Assembly (NCBI GenBank): GCA_033807695.1
Contig: CM066300.1
Location: 620,001 to 684,000 of the forward strand
DNA from: Daedaleopsis sinensis
Taxonomy: Eukaryota; Basidiomycota; Agaricomycetes; Polyporales; Polyporaceae
DNA length: 64,000 nt
Reading direction: 5' to 3'
Shown: positions 10,919 to 20,107 of the stretch, in pieces
How positions within the stretch are numbered: the stretch's first letter is position 1
How the letters are laid out: every line of letters begins with the position of its first letter
Notes under the pieces: model-generated
The model's input: the letters and a program-made list of their open reading frames with translations, nothing else
Told to the model about the DNA's origin: nothing
Database searches by the model: none
Program-made: the position numbers and the translations under genes

Positions 10919-12383
10919 TTATTCGGATACGGTAAGTTTCGAGATGATGGGAGGAATTGCAAGGGAGGTGGGGGACATCGCATGCACCATATCCTTCAGC
11001 CGGTCACAAAGTACCTCAGCCGTCATCCGCTGTGAGGCTTCGGGCTCAACCATGGCTACCAGCAATGCATCAATCTCTGGGATGGTTGTCTATAGCGATG
11101 CGTGAGTGAACGTATGGCAGTCAATACGTACCATATCGTCGTCACCTTCATATCCGAGAGGCTGGTACCCAACTGCCAGACGTCCACCTTGAATGGATTG
11201 TAAGGAGCTCCTGAGAGCACCTCGGGCGGCGATTGACGGCCGTAGGAGTTCCATGAACCACATGGTAACCCGACAAGGACCCGTTTGTGGACCGGGCAAT
11301 CCTTGGGAAATTGTACTGCACTCTCGAAGTCGTGCAGATATACGCGAGGACGTTCAACGGCAATGGTACCTGACTTCAACGTTTCAGGCTGCCACTGCAC
11401 TAGGAAGTTGTCCTTGAATGCGTCCTGCGACATGATCAGTGATCGTCAGACACTGATAGCGGTGTTTGAAGCTCTTACTCGATGGGCGATGCGATATTGG
11501 TGTATAAACACGAGTGCCTAGGTAGAGGTGGTGAGCGGATAGAGGCCGACATCGAAATATTCAACATACCGAAAGCATCTGCAAGACCATGTCGACGAGG
11601 TCCCCGACCGAATTCTTCGCCCAATAGTCATAAGCCTCCCGGACTACTCCACCGGCGTAGGGAAAGACACCAAACGTGATGTCCTCGACTTCAATCTCTT
11701 GCAAAAGCGGCAGGGTATGATTAGTGCTGAGCAAGGATCGAGGACCTCGAGCAAGGAATCTGAGAATTTCGAGCTGCTGCCGCCCTTCCTCACCGACCTT
11801 CAACACGCGAAGGATCACAGAGCGCCCATCGGTGGCGGACGCTGCGTGACAAGAATGATTCTTCGTATTGAGATTTCATGAGCATAGTGGTAGAGCGCAG
11901 ATATGGTGGGACTTGCCAGCATCTTGAAAGCATATAGGGCCACGGCACCGCCAGCACTAGAAGTCATAGGCCGCGTTGGTGTCGCGTAAGCAGCTCCATT
12001 GTGGGCAATGTCGTTTCCATTGCCAGGTTTTTCGAAGAAGTAAGTCATTTCCTTCTCCCAAAGCGTGTAGCCTTGGTCTGCGAACACATAACGCAAAGAT
12101 TCCCAGTGGGTATCTTCCCCATCGCTGGGTTCTCTCCAACCGAATAAGTCTTGTGGGAGCTATCATTATAGTCAGCACAGCGGATCGTAAAGGCTCTAGC
12201 AATACGTGCCTTTTTTCTCAATAGGGCGGGTGAGAGGTGGTCGAGTCCTTTACCCAACGTCGCAGATTTGGTTGAGTTCGAGTCCCCGGCCCGGGTGGCG
12301 AGCATAGAGTATGCTATAGTAGCCGCCGCGACGAAGCCAGCTGTAGCAGCCAGGGAGAGAGGCTGGTGTACGGTATCAGACAT
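10919..12383 (-). CDS. Membrane-anchored protein-kinase-like protein, copy B
   Basis: Paralog of copy A with the same exon plan. The start at 12383 gives MSDTVHQPLSLAATAGFVAA, a hydrophobic N-terminal anchor very close to that of copy C. The N-lobe Lys is kept (VILRVLKVGEEGRQQLEILR). The small exon codes ALVFIHQYRIAHR, joined to DAFKDNFLVQWQPETL, so HRDAFKDN is intact. The DFG position reads YLHDFESAVQFP; then QSPPEV and KVDVWQLGTSLSD follow. The chain ends IPEIDALLVAMVEPE... to a TAA at 10919-10921. The first intron (12160-12209) appears to use a GC donor (AAG then gcacgt) instead of GT, keeping phase with copies A and D. Shares a 207-bp promoter with divergent copy C. Confidence 0.75.
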
Positions 12384-12475
12384 AATGACAAGTGAGACTC
12401 TCGATGGTGCGAGAGCTGTCAGTGCGAGCAGGCTGAGGATGCGGCGGCTCGGAAATTGCGAACATGTTGCAAATT

Positions 12476-12483
12476 TCACGTGA
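12476..12483. promoter_or_regulatory. TCACGTGA palindrome between divergent copies B and C
   Basis: Identical 8-mer to the one upstream of copy A. It lies 93 bp from the copy B start and 108 bp from the copy C start, in the 207-bp shared promoter. It is followed directly by CGTCC, giving an overlapping TGACGTC (CRE-like) half. Confidence 0.45.
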
Positions 12484-12590
12484 CGTCCACATACGCGATG
12501 TCAACGAAGCGCCGGCTCATTCAACAAGCTCAAGCTTCAACTTCGTTCTTCAACGTTCAACTTGGATCCTGGTCGCACTGACGTTTGATC

Positions 12591-14105
12591 ATGCCTGATT
12601 CATATGAGCCTCTCTCTCTCGCTGCTACAGCTGGCTTTGTCGCCGCAGCTACTATGACATACTCTATTCTCGCCACCACCATTCAAGCCAAGTCTGAAGG
12701 CTCGTCTGCGACGATAGGCAGGGAAGAGAAGGACCATCTCGCACCGGCCCTGCTGAGGAAGAAAGCGCGTTATATCAGTTCATCATGATCGTCGTTCTAT
12801 GCTGATAATGAAATTAGCTTCCGCAAGCTCTCAGCGGTTGGAGGGAGCACGGCAAGGAAGAAGCAGAGCAGGATACTCATTGGGAGTCGTTGCGTTCTAT
12901 GTTTGGCAGACACGGCTATACCCTCTGGGACCGGAGGATGACTCGGTATTCTTACAAGTCAGGAGAAGACAAAGACATAACCCAGAACGGTACCGCGTAT
13001 ACGACACCAATTTGTCCTATGTCTGCGAACCCCGGTGGGACTGCCAGCCCGTATCAGTCCATGATACTAGTAAGTCTTCGAGTGACTCGAGTCACCGTGC
13101 TTCATAATTCACAACTAATCTCCTGAGGTCTGGGCCTACAGAACCACCATTGTCACGCTGCATCGGCTGCGGACGGACGCTCTGTGACCCTACGTGTCGT
13201 AAGGATAGGTGAACAGGGACGGCAACACCTCACGATTCTCAGATTCCTTGCCCGAGGCCCGATGTGCTTACTTAGTAGCAATCATATCCTGCCACTTCTG
13301 CAAGAGATACAACTCGAAGATGTGGTTTTCGGCGTTTTTCCCAACGTAGGGGCCGTTGTCCGGGAAGCCTTCGACCACGGCGCGGAAAGCTCTGTGGGGG
13401 ACCTCATCGACATGGTGTTTCAAATGCTTGCGGTACGTCAGGTTGTTACTCAAGGTCGGCAGGGAGGTACTTGAAAACTAACACACTCTACCTAGGCACT
13501 CGAGTTCATTCATGAATTTCGGATTGCTCATCGGGTAAGGCTCAGCCTCTGAAGTCGGTATCAGAAGGCTGATTCATCTACGCATCATTAGGACGCATTC
13601 AACGACAAATTTCTGGTGGAATGGCAGCCTGAGACGTTGAAGTCGGGCACCATGGCTGCCGAACGTCCTCGCGTATACTTGCATGACTTCGAAGCCGCAG
13701 TGCGATTCCCCAGAGAGTGCCCGGTTGCGGAGAGACTCGTGGTCGGGTTCCCGTCCGAAGGCTTATGGGAATCTTATGGCCGCCCGTCTCCGCCTGAAGT
13801 GCTTTCAGGCGCTCCGTACGATCCATTCAAGGTCGACGTATGGCAGCTGGGCAGTAGCCTCTCCAACATGAAGGTGCCGATGATCCTGCTCCCATAAACC
13901 ACCTAGCCTCACATACTTCTTGCAGACGACCATCTCGGACATTGACACATTGCTCGTGGCCATGGTTGAGCCTGACGCGTCCAAGCGAATGACGGCAGGG
14001 ATGCTGTGTAAACAACTGAAGGATATCGTGCACGCGATGACCCCAAGCTCACTGGCAATCCCTCCTATCATCTCGGAGGCTAGTGAGGCACACTTGGCAC
14101 AATAG
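12591..14105 (+). CDS. Protein-kinase-like protein, copy C, probable pseudokinase
   Basis: Same family and exon plan as copies A, B and D: exons 12591-12764, 12818-13069, 13142-13432, 13496-13534 and from 13592 on. The N terminus MPDSYEPLSLAATAGFVAAA is nearly that of copy B, so B and C are probably the most recent duplicates. Three positions differ from the siblings. The N-lobe Lys is Arg (LRVVRIGEQG, codon 13202-13204). In the catalytic loop DAFKDN has become DAFNDK: Asn at 13601-13603 and Lys at 13607-13609. WAKNSVGD has become GAESSVGD. HR and DFEAAV remain. The frame is open to the stop at 14105, so the protein may be made but is unlikely to be an active kinase. The first intron seems to have a GC donor (12765). 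Confidence 0.72.
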
Positions 14106-14309
14106 GGCTGTATGGCCGTTATCGAGAGCGCAAACATGACTTACCACGTCAAGCAGTCCGCAATCGTCGTGTTGACAATGTTACCTTAGTCTCCGTTTCA
14201 TACTGTAGGGGAAGAAAGAATGGCTCCTGCAACGCAGCACGCTCTTTGAGCACCCACAAACGATAGTGATCATTTCCAATTGGCATGAGGGTATCAACAT
14301 ACGATTAGA
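14106..14309. other. Gap between convergent copies C and D
   Basis: Two hundred bases of 3' flank for two convergent genes. Nothing recognised. Confidence 0.5.
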
Positions 14310-15838
14310 CTAGTCCTTTTCAGACACTCCGTCATCGTCAGGAAACTCCGCCTCCTCGATGACGAGAGGATGAATGGCGAGAGCCACTGCGGGGATAGCA
14401 TAGACAATAGTCCTCAGTTCATCCTTAAGTTCGGTGGCGGAGGGACGCTTGGATGCGTCAGGTTCTACCATCGCAGCAAGTACCTCGTCGATCTCCGGGA
14501 TTGTCGTCTGTGAGACGGGGACATTGGTCAATCAATAGGCGTGATAGGATGACGCATCGTTGTTACCTTCATGTCAGAGAGGCTCGATCCTAGCTGCCAT
14601 ATATCCACCTTGTACGGGTCATATGGCCCTCCGGAAAGGACTTCTGGAGGAGACGGACGTGCGTACTTGACCCATATCTCAGCCAACGGCGTGCCCACCA
14701 GCACTTGTTTCTCTGTGGGCATACCTTCCGGGAACTGGACTGCAGCCTCGAAATCATGCAAATACACACGAGGACGCTCAATTGCAACCGGAGGCACTGC
14801 CAAAAGTGACTCGGGGTGCCACTGGATAAGGAAATTGTCCTTGAAAGCGTCCTATCGCGATATGAGCAACCATATTCGAATTGAAACATCGGTAGATGTG
14901 ATCTTACACGATGAGCGATACGGTGACTGTGTATGAATGCGAGTGCCTGAAAGTGTCAGTGCGATAAAATCAGTGCTTCAACGTTCGAGTGACGTGCATC
15001 GGCAACAATCATTGACTCACTGAGAGCATCTGTAAAATCATCTCAACGATGTCGCCGACAGAGTTCTTCGCCCACGAGCTATAAGATTGTTGCACCCCGC
15101 CGCCGACGAACGGGAATACTCCGAATGTTACGTCCTCAATTTGAATTTCTTGCAGGAGCGGCAATGCATGGTTATGGCTGTATAGACTTCTTGGCCCCCG
15201 CGTGAGGTACCTGACGATGTTGAGGTGCTGTTGTCCCTGATCCTGTACCTTCAGGATCCGCACAACGACAGAGCGTCCGTCTCCAGCCGTTGCAGGATGA
15301 CAAGAGCGATTCTATGAATACGTGAATACGTACAACGTGAAATCGCGCACAGAAAAACGAGACCATAGGTGCCCACCTCCGCGCTGAAGTTGTACAAGCG
15401 ACCAATCCCACCTGGGCCGGTTCCTGAGCGTAGGGGAGTAGAATAGGCAAAGCCATTCTGGGCAATGTCTCTGTTGCCTTCTCGCAGACCTGGCTTGTGA
15501 TAGGCGTAATAATAGACGTGACTCCAAAGTGCGTATCCGTGCACCGCGAATACGTCGCGCAAAGACTGCCAATGCTCAGATTCCCTACCAGGTCCGACGC
15601 CGGTATCCATCCTCCAGCTAAGCAAGTCATTTGGAAGCTGCGCAGGATATGAGTCACGACAGATTATAGGGATGGCATGATTTATCAGACACACCTTCTT
15701 TCGGATGTCCTCAATCTTGTCCCGCCGAGCTTCGTCCCCGCGGTGCCAACCGCAGAGATGGTGACATATCAAGATGGCGCCAATGAAGCATGCCGTAGTA
15801 GCAGCAGAGAGAAACTCGGAGGTCGATATATGAGACAT
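14310..15838 (-). CDS. Membrane-anchored protein-kinase-like protein, copy D
   Basis: Paralog closest in wording to copy A. The start at 15838 gives MSHISTSEFLSAATTACFIG followed by AILICHHL, a hydrophobic anchor. The N-lobe has VVVRILKVQDQGQQHL with the Lys kept, then LLQEIQIEDVTFGVFP and WAKNSVGDIVEMILQML. The small exon codes ALAFIHSHRIAHR, spliced to DAFKDNFLIQWHPESL, so the catalytic loop is intact. DFG position: YLHDFEAAVQFPEGMP. Then PSPPEV and KVDIWQLGSSLSDMK. The tail has IPEIDEVLAAMVEPDASKRP and an acidic C terminus (FPDDDGVSEKD). A normal GT donor is used for intron 1. Substrate and partner unknown. Confidence 0.75.
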
Positions 15839-15978
15839 GATTAGACAAGTAGCAGAAATACTGGCTACTGCAAGTTGAGTGATCAGTCACTCAGTACTCA
15901 GTACTCAGTTGGCGGATTCCGGAAAGACGTCGGATGACGGTGAAACTGAACTTCAACGCGTGGGAATCAGACCTCCCT

Positions 15979-15984
15979 CACGTG
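15979..15984. promoter_or_regulatory. CACGTG core upstream of kinase-like copy D
   Basis: CACGTG 141 bp upstream of the copy D start codon. It has the six-base core only; the flanks differ from the TCACGTGA of copies A and B/C. Confidence 0.3.
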
Positions 15985-16239
15985 CCAATCGAGTCGGAAA
16001 GCACCGAGTTTAATCGGAGTTGTATTTTGAACCCTCACACGGATACTCGGCTAATCGATATCATATGCAGACAAGCTACGTTCATGTAAGTAGCTTGATC
16101 AGTGCTTCGGCCTTTTAGCATAGAGAATCCTTTATGAATCTGAGCTGAACTTACTCGTTCCAGTGGGTTCTAGCGCCTTCTAGCGCATACGCCCGAGAAA
16201 GAGGACATCGCAAAACTTACGACCCCGAGGTGAGCTGCG

Positions 16240-16600
16240 GTGGCACAGCGCTCGACTCCTCGACTCACCAGGTTCTCCAAGGAGGTCGCCGCGCTGATTT
16301 CCAATGCTCCCGGTGGTTGTCAGGCACCTGAGCACGTTCGCGAGGAAGGTTATCCTGCATCTTCCGCACGCACACAGTTCGATAATTCCGCGCTCCTGCA
16401 ACCCACACCGTTCCGTCGTCCGGGAACAGCATGGTGGACTGCGGCTCCGTGCTCCGTGATCGCAACGCATACGACATCGCGCGCTCTCCACAGCCGAAAT
16501 GACCGATGCACGGGCCCTGTAGTAGCAGTATACGCTCTTCCCGAGAGCGAGAACGTGCGGACCTCGCCCTACTTCGCGGCCATCGTGTCAGTGTAGCATG
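16240..16600 (-). pseudogene. WD40-repeat relic 1
   Basis: On the minus strand, GEVRTFSLSGRAYTATTG then HRSFRLWRARDV (about 16490-16575) has the layout of one WD40 blade. After a frame change, STMLFPDDGTVWVAGARNY (about 16370-16440) looks like the next. Stops and frame changes separate the pieces and no start, introns or full propeller can be assembled. It is the same two-blade arrangement as the relic at 18780-19050 and lies in the same orientation. Confidence 0.5.
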
Positions 16601-16741
16601 TGTGTGGCTGCCAAGGGATCACCCGTCTTCGGAACGTAACAGTAACTCCGGATTTCCTTGTGATATTGGTGAGATTCTAGGACTCCAATGCGTAACAATC
16701 AGTGACTATCTTATCTAGGTGCCATACATATCCGAGCGCAA

Positions 16742-17791
16742 TTACTGAGAGTGAGGGGTCTTGTCCACGTTCTCGGACCACGACGCGTACTTCTCCGCCG
16801 CTTCGAGGAGCTGAGTTCCCTTCGCCTTGTAGCCTTCCACCGAGATCTTACTCAGCGGGAAGTGCAACGGAGGATCTTCTAGGCTGGCGAGCTTGTAGAC
16901 GACCTCCATGCCTTTCCTGGGGTCACCTGGTGGAACAAAGCTCTCGAAACCGCTTCGCAATGCCGCTGTTGGAGCGGTCGGCGCGTCGTACGCGGGGTGA
17001 GATGACGGCCAGTTACCCTTCGTGAAAATCGGAGTATCGAATGGACCGGTATTGATGATGGTGATCTGCGGAATGCCATCAGCTCATCTACCAAAGCGAC
17101 CGCCATCTGCATAGTGCGAATATTGTTTTCACATTCACCTTGATGTTCCAAGTGGGGTCTAACTCCGCCGCCAGCGCCTCGCTAAGCCCGTCCAATGCTG
17201 GAAGATGACGTTAACCACACGGCTGGTGGACACCGTGAACTCCTGGGACGTACCAAACTTGGTTGCTGAGTAATACCCCCCTCCGGGTACGGCCGTGATG
17301 CCATTGATCGACGAGTTCTGCAGAATCCGACCGCCAACCCCGCTCGGGTTCACCTCCCTCATGAACTTGACAGCCTCTCGCGTGACATTTACGTTGCCCC
17401 AGAAGTTTGTTTCAAACCCTGCACGGGCATCCGCATCGCTCACGAGCTCGACCGGACCGATCACGGGAGACCCCGCATTGTTGAAGATAACGTTGAGCCG
17501 ACCGAACTTCTCCTTGATCGCGGCGAAGGTCTGGAGGATGTCTTGAGGAACGGTGATGTCAAGTTTGAGCACGAGGAGGCGGTCGGAGGGATACTTGGAA
17601 GACAGGTCTGAGAGCGCGTCAGGACGGCGCGCGGTCGCGACTGCAATGTCCCCGTTCTCCAGAACGATCTCGGTGAGATGACGGCCGAGGCCAGTCGATG
17701 CACCTGTGACTGTTGAAATTGGGTTGTCAGTATAGCACCGTTGAATACCAATATTGGATCTTTACGCACTCAGCCAGACCTTAGGAGACAT
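16742..17791 (-). CDS. Short-chain dehydrogenase/reductase (classical SDR)
   Basis: NAD(P)-dependent oxidoreductase of the Rossmann-fold SDR family, about 285 residues. The start at 17791 gives MSPKVWL, spliced to ITGASTGLG, the TGxxxGxG cofactor motif. ATARRPDAL follows strand 2; the Arg pair hints at NADP. Then LKLDIT (adenine-ring Asp), NNAG, the Ser of LQNSSINGITA and the YYSATK catalytic Tyr-Lys. After a short intron the frame runs FALDGLSEALAAELDPTWNI, then IINTGPFDTPIFTKGNWPS. The C-terminal part (YKLASLEDPPLHFPL) is typical of fungal SDRs of unknown substrate. It sits alone between two decayed WD40 fragments. No disruption is seen, so it is probably functional. Confidence 0.88.
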
Positions 17792-17878
17792 GTTGTAGTC
17801 TTCCAAACTGAAGGAGCAGTGCAAGTGGAGACCGTCGTGTGTGGGGTTAGACGACCTTGGGCTTGAAATCGAGGGTGG

Positions 17879-17886
17879 TATTTAAA
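17879..17886 (-). promoter_or_regulatory. Candidate TATA box of the SDR gene
   Basis: TTTAAATA on the minus strand, about 90 bp upstream of the SDR start codon. Confidence 0.35.
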
Positions 17887-18779
17887 GCCTCTCGGCACTC
17901 TCAGAGTTCGAGGCAGATAAGTAAATGATCGAGGAGGTATCTGTCATGTAATACCCGGTTCGTCGGCCATTGATGCTGTTCGTCCCTCTGGCAACTGTTT
18001 CTCGCATTTCCCATTGTTCTGATCATGACCGTTCGCGTGCATCTAGCTTGAGAGTTACCTGGCAGATAGGTCGACGAGGTCGTATTATCACCCGAAGTCC
18101 TGGGCTATTTGTCGTAGCGTGGTCCATTCTTAGTCATCTGTTCTCTATTCTCCGTTGGTCGGTAGTGGCCGGTCGATCGGGCGATCCTTTTTACTGGACG
18201 GACTCCGTCAAGTGTGGCTCCATGGATACTCTACGGTCGTGTCAGTATTGGCATTAAGCAGATTATTGTTATATCCAGCGAATATAATATAAAAGATGAC
18301 TACCCTGCATTATGCCGTGTCTTACCGTTCGTATTCAGAGAGACGCGAACATGAGAAGGACATGTATGAACATCGTTTCAGCAGACGATAACCGACAGAA
18401 GGGCGAGGAGTGATGGTAGAACCACCAGGATATACGAACCCATAAATGTGACGCAGTTTGAGACAGGGTGAAATAAGTATATCACCCGTTTCAGAGAGTG
18501 TCAGCAATAGGTCGCGAGGAGGGGAAGAGTCACGATGAAGCACGCACTCTATCCATCATCTCAACTCACACCACGTCGCCTTGCTGCCCAGCGCCTTCTC
18601 TAGCTTCTTCGCATCCTCCTCCAAGAGCCGATTGTTGAATGCTTCATCGTCATCACAGGGTCGTGACTTGCTCGTCGACAGGTTCCTCGAACAAGCGCAT
18701 CCAGCTCAGTCCAACGGTACAGTTGTATCGGGAACTCGAACACCCTCATCCGAGTCTACAGTATCAAGGTCCCCACACA

Positions 18780-19050
18780 GCCAAGGCCTACCATGTTCGC
18801 CATTTCGCGCTCTTGACACCAACAGTCAGCCGTCGTCCGAGAACAGCACACCCTCAATTTGGCATTATGCTCCTCGAGGTTCGCGACACATCCTGCGTCA
18901 CTCGTTCGCTACAGCCGCACAGTCCGATCTGCTGAACCCGTCGCGAGATACTTCCTGTCCGCAGAGAATGCGAGCGTGCACATCTCGCCCTCATGTCCCC
19001 ACAGGACGCTCGAGACAGAGGGCTCGAAGAGCAGCGAGGTCCAGGAGCGC
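18780..19050 (-). pseudogene. WD40-repeat relic 2
   Basis: The minus strand reads GHEGEMCTLAFSADRKYLAT then GSADRTVRL, a near-perfect WD40 blade. The codon where the signature Trp belongs is TAG (18909-18911). The next blade, EEHNAK followed by GVLFSDDG, needs a frame change and also runs into a stop. This is a dead fragment of a WD40-repeat gene; in Agaricomycetes such blades often come from large NACHT/AAA-WD40 genes. Relic 1 shares its layout. Confidence 0.6.
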
Positions 19051-20107
19051 CATAATCTAGATGTGCCGGAGTAACACAATCACTCGCATCGGAACCTTAT
19101 GCTTTAGTCCACCGAGCTCGACCTTCAAGCGGCGCACGTGTGTGTTTTGGTGGGATGCGGCACTACACGGATGGGTACGAGACCCGACGCATGTCCAGTG
19201 TACGATACGACCGAGGTGCGGGGGCAAGACATCGAAGTCATGTCACAATAGCGAATCTAGTCTCCCCTAGGCCTAGGTAGCCGATGAGGGGATATTGACG
19301 TGAGGGATGGACGCTGCCACCAGCTCCAAAAATGCAGGGTCGGGATGCCTGTGGGGCTCACGGCGTTCCAGATGATCATCATGCATCATGCATCATTCCT
19401 AGTCAGTGCCAGTTTCGTTTTTCGAGACAGATAAACAGCGTGTGCGGAGTGCAAGTGGACGGGTTGTCGACAACGGCGGAGTGTTCGGCCATACGCTAGG
19501 ACCACTGGCTCGTCGTTATATTGAAGCTGCGCATCCGACCGGTCGAGCCCACCTTGTAGAGTGCGGAGAAGACAGCGAACGATGCTCGATGTAGAAAGAC
19601 GTGAAGTGAAGTTTGCAGTGCATGAGGTTCACACGAAGTCATTCCACTGTCGGGAGTCTTCACTCGAGAATGCGATTAATAATGGCGTCGTCGTCTTCCC
19701 GGTTACGGTGCGCAGGGGCCGTCAACGAGCTCGTGATGGTCCTCGTTCCGGTCGTAGGTGTGCAGCGGCGGCGCGCACAAGGGCGCACGGATGGTGAGGC
19801 CTGCCTCAGTGAGGGTCTGCCACCGTCGAAAGGTTGAGCGAGCATGGGAGAGAGTTAAAGTGCTATTGAGATTGGAGCTTACCTCGGCCTTATGCGACAC
19901 CCACAAACCACCATGCAACGACAACTTTGCATCGCGCACGACTTGCCCTCCTCAATCCGTCAGGCTGTCGAGCCGCAAGTTCAAATTTCGAACGATGAGT
20001 AATCCCACAAATGACATCAGTCCGTATGCATTCTATATAGCAGCACTGACCCAGCACAGAGATGGCCCATTAGACCTATCACTGAGCGCACGAACGCGCC
20101 GTCAGAT

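Larger units (their letters stand above)
15839..16741. other. Intergenic region containing WD40 relic 1
   Basis: Left part is the promoter of kinase-like copy D, with a duplicated ACTCAGT at about 15893-15909. The middle is the WD40 relic annotated separately. The rest holds nothing recognised. Confidence 0.45.
17792..20107. other. Gene-poor stretch around WD40 relic 2
   Basis: Apart from the relic, no gene can be assembled. Around 19380-19400 there is a short ATCATCATGCATCATGCATCAT repeat. A minus-strand frame at about 19700-19860 looks mildly coding (TIRAPLCAPPLHTYDRNED) but has no start, partner exon or family match. The right end is the 3' flank of DBP3. Confidence 0.4.

Noticed and set aside
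12255..12300. GAGTTCGAGTCC, like a tRNA B box
   Set aside because: It falls in the first coding exon of kinase-like copy B and no cloverleaf can be drawn.
16742..17791. A frame break in the middle of the SDR gene
   Set aside because: A short intron (gtacgt ... ttccag) after the catalytic YYSATK block joins FALDGLSEALAAEL in frame.
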